DNA of 61,016 bases from a virus: positions 1 to 61,016 of IMG/VR virus record IMGVR_UViG_3300043438_001546. One strand, 5' to 3'. Both the position numbers and the translations under genes were made by a program. Positions 40,069 to 49,621 of the stretch are shown here, one piece after another. The number at the start of each line of letters is the position of its first letter. The stretch's first letter is position 1. The notes beneath the pieces are model-generated. The model did not search any database and was not told the origin of the DNA. It saw nothing but the letters and a program-made list of their open reading frames with translations.

Positions 40069-41868
40069 ATGAGCAATTTTAAAATATTTGATGGTACAAA
40101 TTGGTTAGATCCATGTGATTGCAATATTAGTATATTAGATGTTGATGGGATTTCTTATCAACAAATTAATCCAAATAATTGTATTGTAAGTTATTTTGAT
40201 GGAACTAATTGGTGTCCAATAACATGTCCATGTGAATGTCCTGCGGGTTATACATTTAATCCTGCAACTAATTCATGTGAAACACCTGGATCAACTGTTC
40301 CAGCAATACCAAGTGGCGGAACAACTTATGACATTATTGAAGGAAATACAACACTTGCATACGGTCAATTTGGTGCAAGATTGTACGAGGACATAACAAC
40401 AAAGCAGTTTCCAATTGTTGGTTTTAAACCATCTGCATACGAAATACGTGAAAATTCTGGTACAGGTGCATTAATTACTATTGACACCGCTATTACAACA
40501 GGAAGTGATATTTTTGTTGCACAAGGATCAACCGTAAAAGGAAGATTAAATAGAGCAGGTATTTGGGGAGAAATTACAGGAGGTGCGACTCGATGGCCAG
40601 ATGATATTTGGTTTCCGGTAGAATTTTGTGTTGAACTTACAACTGCAAAAACTTATATTTTTGCTATAGCTGGTGATAATCAAATTAGAGCAAGTATAAA
40701 GTCAGATACATTTAACCCTTTATCGCAATCTGGTGCAGGTCCTTGGACAACAAATATTGTAAATTTATTTGCGTGTGCATTGGCAAATTGTTCGACAGGT
40801 GGTTCAAACCCGGATCCTAATGAAAATATTGGTGAGCCATTTAGATGGTGGCACATGTTTCCTATTACATTACCAGCAGGTAGTCATGTTTTTATTTTAG
40901 AAGGGTATAACATATCTGGACAGTATGCCTTTGGTGCAGAAATTTATGATATTTCTACAACAGATATGATTGATTGGATGACAAATACAACTCCTTTTCC
41001 AACACTTTCTGATCCTCCTAAAAATGATAATATACCTGCATTTGAACAAACAATTTTATTTACAACAAAAAGTTTAGTTCAGACTCCTCCATTATTAGTT
41101 CCGGGACCAAGTCAAACTATAACTTGGTCATGTCCTCCAAATGGTGTGTTAGATTTGTGTAATGGATCACCACAATGTATTGTTCCTGGTGATTCAATTC
41201 CTTGTGGTCAAGGACAAGCAATAACAAGTACAACAGAAATAAATATTTGGTTTGATAACTCAGGATCAATGAATAGTACATTGTCACCTTTGCAAATTAT
41301 GCAATCAACATTGCTTCAAACATGCTTGCTTCCTATTTATAACAATGATGTTACTCTTTATAATGAAAGAGTAAAAGTTTTAAATATGCTCAATGGTTCT
41401 GCTTGGAACTATAATGAAAGATTTGTAAGATGTCTTGCTACAGAAAGAAACTTTAATAGAGCAGTTGATACAACTGTAAATCAAGTTATTAATTTAACTT
41501 TTGCTGATGAATCAGATGTATATGGTTATCCGGATAATACACCATTTAATAATAGTTCACGAACATCTGGTTATGATGCGGATATAGCATATTTGAGAAA
41601 TATTATGTCAACTGTGGCATATACCATTAAAGGAACTGCGTTTAGAGTTAACACTGGACCAAATTCATTTACTGGATTTAGAGGATTAACTCAGGCTACT
41701 TTTGTAAATAATGGTGCATATTCAGTTCCAAATAATGTTTCTGATTACTATACTATAAACTTTAATTGTAATTTAGATACACTTGCTGGATCAACTCCAA
41801 CTTACTATAGAGATCAGATAGTTGCTGCTCTTACAGCTTTAGGAATAAGTATCCCGGTGTGTCCATAA
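40069..41868 (+). CDS. VWA-domain virion protein (599 aa)
   Basis: The N-terminus repeats FDGTNWL/FDGTNWC units and then has a Cys-rich knot (CPCECPAGYTFNPATNSCE). A beta-sandwich part covers about 85-330. From about 392 there is a von Willebrand A-type domain with a MIDAS signature, DNSGSM (Asp396, Ser398, Ser400), which binds a metal ion and often a protein or surface ligand. It is flanked by collagen-like genes. VWA domains are unusual in phage fibres. Adhesion to the host surface is the likely role, from fold and context. Confidence 0.65.
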   Translation: MSNFKIFDGTNWLDPCDCNISILDVDGISYQQINPNNCIVSYFDGTNWCPITCPCECPAGYTFNPATNSCETPGSTVPAIPSGGTTYDIIEGNTTLAYGQFGARLYEDITTKQFPIVGFKPSAYEIRENSGTGALITIDTAITTGSDIFVAQGSTVKGRLNRAGIWGEITGGATRWPDDIWFPVEFCVELTTAKTYIFAIAGDNQIRASIKSDTFNPLSQSGAGPWTTNIVNLFACALANCSTGGSNPDPNENIGEPFRWWHMFPITLPAGSHVFILEGYNISGQYAFGAEIYDISTTDMIDWMTNTTPFPTLSDPPKNDNIPAFEQTILFTTKSLVQTPPLLVPGPSQTITWSCPPNGVLDLCNGSPQCIVPGDSIPCGQGQAITSTTEINIWFDNSGSMNSTLSPLQIMQSTLLQTCLLPIYNNDVTLYNERVKVLNMLNGSAWNYNERFVRCLATERNFNRAVDTTVNQVINLTFADESDVYGYPDNTPFNNSSRTSGYDADIAYLRNIMSTVAYTIKGTAFRVNTGPNSFTGFRGLTQATFVNNGAYSVPNNVSDYYTINFNCNLDTLAGSTPTYYRDQIVAALTALGISIPVCP

Positions 41869-41880
41869 ATAATATATGAT

Positions 41881-42378
41881 ATGTGTGAATGTAAAGGAAA
41901 TTGTGCTTGCAAAAGCAATGAAATAAAATTAAGAGGACCAAGAGGATTTGTTGGACCGGCTGGACCGCAAGGCAATCTTGGACCGCAAGGTATTCAAGGA
42001 TTGCAAGGTGCGCCCGGGCCCCAAGGACCACAAGGACCACAAGGACCAGCAGGAATTGTAAATACTCAACTTGCTGTTAAAATTAATTATACAAAAGGAA
42101 CACTTAGTGCTGATGTAATTGGGGGAACAGCTCCGTTTACTTACTTATGGGATTGGGCTGATGTTATAGTAAGTGATGACACTAATCGTTTTTTTATATT
42201 TGTGGGTTCTGTTACAAATGCCAGCGCAAATATTTCACTTAATTCTATATCACCTGCATTTGATGCGTGTAATGCAATAAGTACTGGTTCAATTAGTATG
42301 GCAAGAGTTACTGTAACAGATTTTTCAGGTAAAACAGCAATAGGTACATTTTTATTAATGAATATTGCTTGCGAATAA
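41881..42378 (+). CDS. Collagen-like protein with PKD-like domain (165 aa)
   Basis: It begins [20 protein letters not shown], a Cys-rich cap like that of the protein at 39574, has Gly-x-Y triplets at about 20-59, and continues as a beta-sandwich domain that starts with [20 protein letters not shown] and has YLWDW, typical of PKD/Ig-like repeats. It ends with Cys. A short decoration fibre is likely. A strong terminator follows, so it closes the adhesion block. Confidence 0.75.
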   Translation: MCECKGNCACKSNEIKLRGPRGFVGPAGPQGNLGPQGIQGLQGAPGPQGPQGPQGPAGIVNTQLAVKINYTKGTLSADVIGGTAPFTYLWDWADVIVSDDTNRFFIFVGSVTNASANISLNSISPAFDACNAISTGSISMARVTVTDFSGKTAIGTFLLMNIACE

Positions 42379-42420
42379 AAAAATGTCACAGAAGGTTGGT
42401 TTATGTGGCTGACTAGGATG

Positions 42421-42446
42421 AACCCCGGAGCGATCTGGGGTTTGTT
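42421..42446 (+). terminator. Terminator after the adhesion block
   Basis: AACCCC (42421-42426) pairs with GGGGTT (42437-42442), with extra GA/TC pairs inside, followed by TGTTTT. It separates the adhesion block from the neck genes; TTAGTATATTAT follows at 42478 just before the next start. Confidence 0.75.
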
Positions 42447-42489
42447 TTATTATTTAATTTGTATTTTTGAGGATAAATTAGTATATTAT

Positions 42490-42981
42490 ATGAAGGTTGA
42501 CTTAAATAAAGCAAGAGTAACTGAGAAGAAGGGGAAAGTAATTAACTATAAAGAAGTTAAAGACTTTAATAAGTTGCACCCAAAGTACAATTTAGACAAG
42601 TCTGCAATCATAAAGATCATGAGAGCATTTAATTCAAACATGGCGGAAGAAACAATGACTAATATTTATGGAGTAATACTTCCTGAAAATATTGGCGCGG
42701 TGTTTATTAACAATGCGGGTAAAGCAAAAAACAAATCAATTGACTATGCTAATTCAAAACTAGCAGGAAAAACCGTGTATCATAAAAATTGGGATACGGA
42801 TAACAACATGATGAGAATTGTGTATATTAACCATACCAAAAGAACAATGATAAAGAATGCTAACATGTTTTCATTTAATCCTCTTCAGCAGTTTAGAAGA
42901 CAAGCTAGTGCGTATTTTAGAAAGCATTGGGCTAGATGTCTTTCTGTAAATTATAATTCAACTGTTGATATTAACATATAG
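42490..42981 (+). CDS. Conserved neck-block protein (163 aa)
   Basis: The start is placed at the ATG at 42490 (MKVDLNKARV); the longer frame upstream runs through the terminator. The protein has a small N-terminal strand part, then KEVKDFNKLHPKYNLDKS and a helix with IIKIMRAFNSNMAEE, then ILPENIGAVFINN, and a basic helical end with FRRQASAYFRKHW. I associate this order with a conserved protein of crAss-like phages found before the neck genes. Its detailed role is unknown. GTATATTAT directly precedes its start. Confidence 0.65.
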   Translation: MKVDLNKARVTEKKGKVINYKEVKDFNKLHPKYNLDKSAIIKIMRAFNSNMAEETMTNIYGVILPENIGAVFINNAGKAKNKSIDYANSKLAGKTVYHKNWDTDNNMMRIVYINHTKRTMIKNANMFSFNPLQQFRRQASAYFRKHWARCLSVNYNSTVDINI

Positions 42982-42983
42982 CT

Positions 42984-43655
42984 ATGACAACAATAAGAGA
43001 ATCCATATCAAGAATCAGAAATGTCTTCAAGTTAGTAAATGAAGATGCGTTTTTAACTGACAGATTTATTTACAGTTTGCTTATCAAGTATTCAAAAGCT
43101 TTGATAAGAAGACAAGATGTAGAAAATAAATTGATGCAATATGACAGTTTATTTGAAACACTGCCTTATGTTGAGTTAATTGAAGTAGACCGCATTGAAG
43201 CTGACTGCGCTAGAATAAAAACTGGATGTAAAATCATGCGTACTAAAAAGAAACTTCCAAAACTAATGTCTGGAAGCAACGGTCCAATTTTTAGAACCAT
43301 TTCACCAATAGACGGTAGTGATGTATTTCAACAATGTTTAACTGCGGTGTATGTTGCTATGACACAATCTACAAATTTTAAATACAACAAGACTCATTAT
43401 TATTGGTATAAGAATGGCTACTTGTATTTTCCAGATATTATTTGGGACGCTGTATCTGTAGAAGGAATGTTTGAAGAACCAATTGATGATTTTTGTAATG
43501 AAAATGATTCTGATTGCACACAGGCTCAAGATAGAAATGTAACAATTCCAGATTACATGTTTGCTGAAATTGAACAAATGACACAACAAGAGTTGATGAC
43601 ACTTGCTAAACTTCCACCGGATGCTGGAGATAATTCACAAAATATACTGAGATAA
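42984..43655 (+). CDS. Neck/connector-like protein (223 aa)
   Basis: The protein begins with helices (ESISRIRNVFKLVNEDAFLT, FIYSLLIKYSKALIRRQ), has a middle with SDVFQQCLTAVYV and a NGYLYFPD strand, and an acidic end. It lies two bases after the preceding gene and one base before the next one. In crAss-like phages such pairs build the neck rings. I cannot say which ring. Contains five Cys. Confidence 0.6.
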   Translation: MTTIRESISRIRNVFKLVNEDAFLTDRFIYSLLIKYSKALIRRQDVENKLMQYDSLFETLPYVELIEVDRIEADCARIKTGCKIMRTKKKLPKLMSGSNGPIFRTISPIDGSDVFQQCLTAVYVAMTQSTNFKYNKTHYYWYKNGYLYFPDIIWDAVSVEGMFEEPIDDFCNENDSDCTQAQDRNVTIPDYMFAEIEQMTQQELMTLAKLPPDAGDNSQNILR

Positions 43656-43656
43656 G

Positions 43657-44628
43657 ATGCCAAATACATTTTTAAATTATAGAACTTATGATCAGCTATT
43701 GGCGGAGATCCAATCTGATTTTAAAAAATACTACTTAGAAGATTTTATTAATCCTCAAGAGTTTATCAAAGTTGCTAAAAGATGCAATTATGAATTAGGT
43801 CTTAGAATATTTAAGACTAAAGAGATTGTAATTGACATTGAAAAAGGAAGAGGTAAATTACCAAATAACTTTCAGGTGTTAAATTTTGCATTTATGCTTG
43901 TTGATCATTTCATCATTGAACCATTAATTTCTGGAACACATGTTGAAAATGTTAGTTTAGGTCCTGTTTACAATCCAGGAAATTGGAATGATGTTAATTT
44001 GTGTTCTCCTGCACTTGTTCCTACAGAACCAAGTTGTGAACCATGCGTTGTTCCTCACCCTCATAGTTGTAATGACTGCGGATCTAAATATGAAAGTTGT
44101 TCTTGTAAACCGATAGGTGATGTAAAGTTAGACTGCAAAGGAAACTTCGTAGCACTAACACAACATTTTAAGTTCCACACAAGAAAGTGGTCAACTATGA
44201 GAGCTATAAGAATGATTAATAGTCCTGATGTTGTGGACGCTGATTGTCCAAATAAAACTTGGCAAGCACATGATACAGCTTACATTAAAAATGGTTTTAT
44301 ATACACTTCTTTTAAAACAGGAAAGCTGTATGTGAATTACCAAGGAATGATGGAAGACGAAGATGGAAACTTATTGGTTCCAGATCACGATATGCTGAAT
44401 GAGTTTTATGAGTATGCAATTAAACAACGCGTACTTGAGAACATGATTATGAACGGTGAAGCTGTTAATTCTAGCCAAATTCAAATTATAGAATCAAGAT
44501 TGAAGGCTGCAAGAAACAATGCATACAGTTTAGTAAATACTCCAAACTTTAGTGAACTAAGACGCATCTGGGAAGTAAATAGAAAAGCTCAGTATCACAA
44601 TTTTTATAACATGTTTAGATCTTATTAG
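43657..44628 (+). CDS. Neck/connector-like protein (323 aa)
   Basis: The N-terminal part is helical (TYDQLLAEIQSDFKKYYLED, FIKVAKRCNYELGLRIFKTKE), followed by GRGKLPNNFQVLNFAFM and a Cys-rich insertion (CEPCVVPHPHSCNDCGSKYESCSC at about 128-151, given here in parts: CEPC, HSCNDCGS, ESCSC), then GFIYTSFKTGKLYVNYQGM and a C-terminal helical part with WEVNRKAQYHNF. The plan matches head-tail adaptor proteins with a zinc-knuckle-like insertion. It directly precedes the tail-stabilisation-type gene. Confidence 0.6.
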   Translation: MPNTFLNYRTYDQLLAEIQSDFKKYYLEDFINPQEFIKVAKRCNYELGLRIFKTKEIVIDIEKGRGKLPNNFQVLNFAFMLVDHFIIEPLISGTHVENVSLGPVYNPGNWNDVNLCSPALVPTEPSCEPCVVPHPHSCNDCGSKYESCSCKPIGDVKLDCKGNFVALTQHFKFHTRKWSTMRAIRMINSPDVVDADCPNKTWQAHDTAYIKNGFIYTSFKTGKLYVNYQGMMEDEDGNLLVPDHDMLNEFYEYAIKQRVLENMIMNGEAVNSSQIQIIESRLKAARNNAYSLVNTPNFSELRRIWEVNRKAQYHNFYNMFRSY

Positions 44629-44630
44629 TC

Positions 44631-47600
44631 ATGGCAAAGCAAAGAAGTGGTGGTAATTCTACAATTAAGACTCAAGGTACATTTGATAAATCGCTTGTAA
44701 CTGATACAAGTGATTTTCATTTACCGGAAAATTCATGGACTTATGCTAGAAACGCAATCAACAATACAAGAAAAGGTGACTTAGGTAAATTAAGTACTGA
44801 GCCAGCTAATAACTTCTGTACGTTTGTTCCATATACAATTATTGGAGCTTTACATATTGAAGAAGACAGATGGTTAATGTTTTCTACAAACAATGCAGAT
44901 TCAGAAATAGGTATTTTTAAAGAAGGTAATTGCTCTTACAGTACTCTTGTAAATGACAAATGTTTAAATTTTAATAAAGACAATTTAATCAAGGGAATTA
45001 CTAGACCAACTTTTGATTGTTCTTTTAATGCTTACTGGGACGATGGTCGCAATGTATCTAGAATATTAGATATTAAAGATGTTCCTTGGAAGCAAATTTG
45101 CACAACGGTAAATGGATGCACAACTTGTGTAGACACAACTGATTTAGATTGTGACAAAATAAGACTTGAATCTTTTGTAGGAACGCCTTGTGTGAAGATA
45201 GTTAAAGGAAAAGGTGTTGCAAGTATTTTAAATGGCTCATATCAAGCGCAAGTAGCTTATGTAGTAGATGACCAAAGAGTAACCGACTATTTTATTCCAT
45301 CAAATGCTTTAACTTTATTTGATCACACAAATGTCAATAGTTCAATTGATATTTATGTTTCTGATTTAGATACTGCTTTTGACAGTTATGAGTTAGTTTT
45401 AATTTCAACTGTAAATGAAAAAACAGTAGCTAGATCAATTGGTATCTATAGCACCAGACAAACCGTTGTTACTATAGATTATATTGACATTACTCTACCT
45501 GTTGTACCATTAGCTGACTTAACAATAATAACACCAGTTCCAGATAAGTCTGAAGCAATTTTTAATGTTGGTCAATATGCATTAAGAGTTGGTCCAACAA
45601 CAAAGTTTGATTTTAACTATCAACCTTTAGCAAATCAAATTGGTACATTTTGGCAAACCGTTGAATATAAAAATGAATATTACAAAAACAGCGGAACTAA
45701 TATTGGATACATGCGTGATGAAGTATATTCATTCTTTATACGTTGGGTTTATAACACAGGTGATAAATCAAACAGTTATCATATTCCTGGTCGTGGTCCT
45801 GGTCAATTTTATTTAACAGATGATGCAGGTGGAAATGCAGGATTAATTTCTGAAATTGCACCATGTCCAACTACAATAAATGACATTGAATCTCCTGATT
45901 ATACACCAAAAGTTTTTGAGGTTTATAATACAGCAACTTTAACATCAACACCTAATACAACATTACCAGATGGAGGTTTATTAGTTGCTGAAGGACAAAT
46001 GGGTTATTGGGAATCAGTTGAATTATATGATGACAAACATCCAGAAATTTGGAACTCTTTTGTAAATGGACACCCTGAATGGAATTTATGTGGTCAACCA
46101 ATTCGTCACCACAAGTTTCCAGAAAATGTAATTACTTCTGGTGGTTCTACTAATACTATTACTAATCATTATCAAGATGGCGGTAATAAAATTAGAATCA
46201 TGGGTGTAAGGTTTGATAATATTCAACCGCCAAAAGATAATAATGGAAATCTTATTACCAACATTGTAGGATATGAAATACTAAGAGGAAATAGAACTGG
46301 CGCAAAATCTGTTTTGTATAAAGGACTTATTAATAATATGTTTGAATATAACACTCCTGAATTGGTAACAAATAGAACAGCGTTGTATGCAAATTATCCA
46401 TTTAATGATTTAAGACCCGATCCATTTATTTCTATTTATGTTAATCCGGCTACAGGTTTACCTGAGCCTACATCTTATGAACCGTTGCAAGGAGGGTTAA
46501 TTAACTATAAACCAAATGATCAATATAGTAAAAAACATTTTACTTTTCATTCACCAGACACAATGTTTGCAAGACCATTTTTGGTAGATGATGAAGTAAA
46601 AATTTACGGTGCATCATGGGGTGATAGCCAAGGTTCTTATCTTGAACCTAAAAATCACCCTCGTCATAAATTTATTACAGATGTTTCTTTTATTACTGGA
46701 ATTGTAGTTGGGTTTGGTTATGCAATTTCTAAGATGCTCGGTTCTAGAGATATTAAATATAGAGGATACCAAATTGATAGTGATCCAGTTTTAGCGGGTG
46801 CATCAAATTCTGCTGGAAACTTTATTCCTGCAGGTGCTCCATTAACAGCAGCTCAGGCAACAGCACTTAACACATTAGGTATTCAAGGAATGACAGATGC
46901 TTTAACTGGACAAAACTCAGGTGTTGCTTCAACAACAGGCCTTGCTCAAGGTACAGTTCAAACTGCAGCAAGAGCGGCGGCTTCTATACCAAGCACAGGT
47001 GTAACATCGGGTTATGTAGAAGTTACTTATAAAGATCAAGATGGTGCACCTGGCGCATTAAGAGCAGCATTATTACTTATTGGTAATCCAATGTTTTTAA
47101 GTTATTTGGCTGCCGGTGCAGATGTAACATACAAATTAATTGAATCATTAGGTTCATGGCAACAATTTACTTTACAATACCAAGCGTTATGTAAGTATGA
47201 AAATTTTGCTGCACCTTATGCAAATAACAGAAGACGCAGAGTTAATGATGCAAGATACTTAAATCCTGGAGTTCAAGACTATCAAACAAATTATATTGTA
47301 AATCATATTTATAGAAATGAAACAGTAATGTTTGATACACCTGTTGACATTGAAGATATTACGGGTACAATTACTGATAAGTCAAGACCACCTAGAGTAT
47401 CAACAATGCCAAATAATAAACATCTTAATAATTTTTCAAGAAGAGCATCTTCACACTATGTTGCATTAAAAACAAGACTTCGTAATCAATATGGACAGTT
47501 ACAGTCTATAAGACAACTTATGGTTTCTTCATGTGTAACTCCTATTGCATTAACTAATTCACCAACTTTATTTGGAGGTGATACTTACATTGGAAAATAC

Positions 47601-49559
47601 TCTGAAAAAAATACATTGTTTTATTTTCAACAGTGGTTAGATGGTCAACCTGATGGAGCTGTTTTAAATTATAAAAAACAGAAGATGTTTGAAAATACTG
47701 CATTTTGGATGGATACAGATCCATTTGATTTAATGGAGTTTGTTCAAAGTGTTCCTACAGCAGTTCAAGCAGCAATTAACTCTTTGTCTTTTGCAACATT
47801 ATTTTCAAGTTTAGTTACTCCAAGCGATAAACATTGTTTTGATAGATTACCTGGAGCAAACGGTGTGTTCTTATTAAAGAGAGCATTTATGTATTTGTTT
47901 AATTCAGGAGTCCGTGATTTCTTTGTAGAATCTGAATTTAATATTGATATGCGGGATTGGCAAGATACAGATGCTAAAAAACATTATCCTGTTCTTGCTG
48001 ATTTAAGAACCATGTTTAATATGAATTTGATTAAAGCAGATAACTATTATCAAATTGATAGAAGTCTGTCATGGTCATTTATGGCAAGTCAAAAAATTCC
48101 ATGGGGAGTTATGCAAGGAAGAGATTACAACCCGTTGTTATCTGAAACTTGTTATACAAAATACCCTAGAAGATTATTGTATTCATTGCCACAAACAGCT
48201 GCTGCAAATAATGTTTCATTAGCAAAGAAAGATCAATGGCGAGTATTCTTACCAAACAATTATGCTGACTATGAAAGTAATGTAGTATCTGTTAAACCAA
48301 TTAACAGAACTGGAGCACTAATATTGTTTGAAAATCAAGCACCAGGAATGTTACCAGGTGTTGATGAAATGCAAACCCAAGGTGGAGCAAATATTACTAT
48401 TGGTGACGGCAGGTTATTTGCTAGACAATTACAACAACTTTCAAACTCTGAGTTATCTTACGAGTATGCTTCATGTCAAAGTAGACTATCTGTTCTTAAT
48501 ACACCAGCTGGCGTATTTTGGATGAACCTTAATCAAGGTAAAATCTTTTGTTATGCGGGAGGATTAAAAGAGATTTCTCTTAAAGGAAATAGATTCTGGT
48601 TAAACATTTACTTACCATATAAACTCTTAGAAGACTTCCCAACATATTCTGTTACAGATAATCCTGTTGCAGGAATTGGATGTCAGACTATTTATGACAA
48701 TGAGTATAGTTTGGTTTACTTCTGTAAGAAAGATTACAAACTAAAGAAAAACTTACCAGTAACAGTAGAATACATTGGTGGTTCTAAATTCTTAATCAAT
48801 GGTGTATTTATTGCAAATACAGGAGATCCACTTTACTTTGATGATTGTTCATGGACTTTAAGTTATGATCCAAAAATTGAAGAGTTTGTATCATTCCATG
48901 ATTGGCATCCAAACTTATCTTTAGGAGCAAAGAATACATTTCTTACAACAAAAGATAATAGTATTTGGAAACACAATAATATCTGCAGCAAGTACTGTAA
49001 CTATTATGGTGTTGATTACCCATTTGAAGTTGAGTTCCAATTAGATAATAAGTTTGCTGTAGCAACAATGCGTAATGTAGAATACTACATTGAGAGTTAT
49101 ATTTATGATGAACAAAATTGTTATGACAGATTTCATGTATTAGATTACGGATTTGATGAAGCCACAGTATATAACTCAGAACAGGTATCAGGGTTGCTTA
49201 AACTTCACCTTACTCCAAAGAACAATTTGCCTTTGTTGCTTACGTTCCCAAATATTCAAACTAATTACATAAACATTTTATTTTCTAAAGAAGAACAACA
49301 GTACAGATTTAATCAGTTCTGGGATGTTACAAATGATAGAGGTGAGTACAGTGGAGCTGAAGAAAGAATTTGGATGACAGAAGATAATGGGTATATTCGT
49401 AACTTAAATCCTGCTAACTTAAACTACAACAAGCAAGAGTTTCAGAGAAAAAAATTCAGACACTTTAATAATAGAGTAATTTTGAGAAGAACTAAAAACA
49501 ATAATGTAGAAATCTTAGTGAGTTTGGCTGCAAGTAATCAGCAATTATCTCATAGATAA
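44631..49559 (+). CDS. Tail stabilisation-type protein (1642 aa)
   Basis: This is the largest complete gene in the window. The start TFDKSLVTDTSDFHLPENSW, then TYARNAINNTRKGDLGKLS, and the later EVYSFFIRWVYNTGDKSNS match the family called phage stabilisation or tail-associated protein in crAss-like phages. The body is beta-rich, propeller-like in its first third, with a hydrophobic Ala-rich stretch (about 735-860) and several Cys pairs (CTTVNGCTTC, CSKYC). Such proteins close the portal vertex and form the tail body. The start lies two bases after the previous stop. Confidence 0.8.
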   Translation: MAKQRSGGNSTIKTQGTFDKSLVTDTSDFHLPENSWTYARNAINNTRKGDLGKLSTEPANNFCTFVPYTIIGALHIEEDRWLMFSTNNADSEIGIFKEGNCSYSTLVNDKCLNFNKDNLIKGITRPTFDCSFNAYWDDGRNVSRILDIKDVPWKQICTTVNGCTTCVDTTDLDCDKIRLESFVGTPCVKIVKGKGVASILNGSYQAQVAYVVDDQRVTDYFIPSNALTLFDHTNVNSSIDIYVSDLDTAFDSYELVLISTVNEKTVARSIGIYSTRQTVVTIDYIDITLPVVPLADLTIITPVPDKSEAIFNVGQYALRVGPTTKFDFNYQPLANQIGTFWQTVEYKNEYYKNSGTNIGYMRDEVYSFFIRWVYNTGDKSNSYHIPGRGPGQFYLTDDAGGNAGLISEIAPCPTTINDIESPDYTPKVFEVYNTATLTSTPNTTLPDGGLLVAEGQMGYWESVELYDDKHPEIWNSFVNGHPEWNLCGQPIRHHKFPENVITSGGSTNTITNHYQDGGNKIRIMGVRFDNIQPPKDNNGNLITNIVGYEILRGNRTGAKSVLYKGLINNMFEYNTPELVTNRTALYANYPFNDLRPDPFISIYVNPATGLPEPTSYEPLQGGLINYKPNDQYSKKHFTFHSPDTMFARPFLVDDEVKIYGASWGDSQGSYLEPKNHPRHKFITDVSFITGIVVGFGYAISKMLGSRDIKYRGYQIDSDPVLAGASNSAGNFIPAGAPLTAAQATALNTLGIQGMTDALTGQNSGVASTTGLAQGTVQTAARAAASIPSTGVTSGYVEVTYKDQDGAPGALRAALLLIGNPMFLSYLAAGADVTYKLIESLGSWQQFTLQYQALCKYENFAAPYANNRRRRVNDARYLNPGVQDYQTNYIVNHIYRNETVMFDTPVDIEDITGTITDKSRPPRVSTMPNNKHLNNFSRRASSHYVALKTRLRNQYGQLQSIRQLMVSSCVTPIALTNSPTLFGGDTYIGKYSEKNTLFYFQQWLDGQPDGAVLNYKKQKMFENTAFWMDTDPFDLMEFVQSVPTAVQAAINSLSFATLFSSLVTPSDKHCFDRLPGANGVFLLKRAFMYLFNSGVRDFFVESEFNIDMRDWQDTDAKKHYPVLADLRTMFNMNLIKADNYYQIDRSLSWSFMASQKIPWGVMQGRDYNPLLSETCYTKYPRRLLYSLPQTAAANNVSLAKKDQWRVFLPNNYADYESNVVSVKPINRTGALILFENQAPGMLPGVDEMQTQGGANITIGDGRLFARQLQQLSNSELSYEYASCQSRLSVLNTPAGVFWMNLNQGKIFCYAGGLKEISLKGNRFWLNIYLPYKLLEDFPTYSVTDNPVAGIGCQTIYDNEYSLVYFCKKDYKLKKNLPVTVEYIGGSKFLINGVFIANTGDPLYFDDCSWTLSYDPKIEEFVSFHDWHPNLSLGAKNTFLTTKDNSIWKHNNICSKYCNYYGVDYPFEVEFQLDNKFAVATMRNVEYYIESYIYDEQNCYDRFHVLDYGFDEATVYNSEQVSGLLKLHLTPKNNLPLLLTFPNIQTNYINILFSKEEQQYRFNQFWDVTNDRGEYSGAEERIWMTEDNGYIRNLNPANLNYNKQEFQRKKFRHFNNRVILRRTKNNNVEILVSLAASNQQLSHR

Positions 49560-49590
49560 ACATTTTATAGTTAAGATAAATAAAAATTTT

Positions 49591-49601
49591 TTTGTATATT
49601 A
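49591..49601 (+). promoter_or_regulatory. Promoter-like box TTTGTATATTA
   Basis: It shares TTTGTATATTA with the boxes at 6899 and 35361. It lies 20 bases before the ATG at 49622 in a 62-base A/T-rich gap, and probably starts transcription of the right-end block of large proteins. Confidence 0.5.
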
Positions 49602-49621
49602 AAATATAAGCAAGATTAAAA

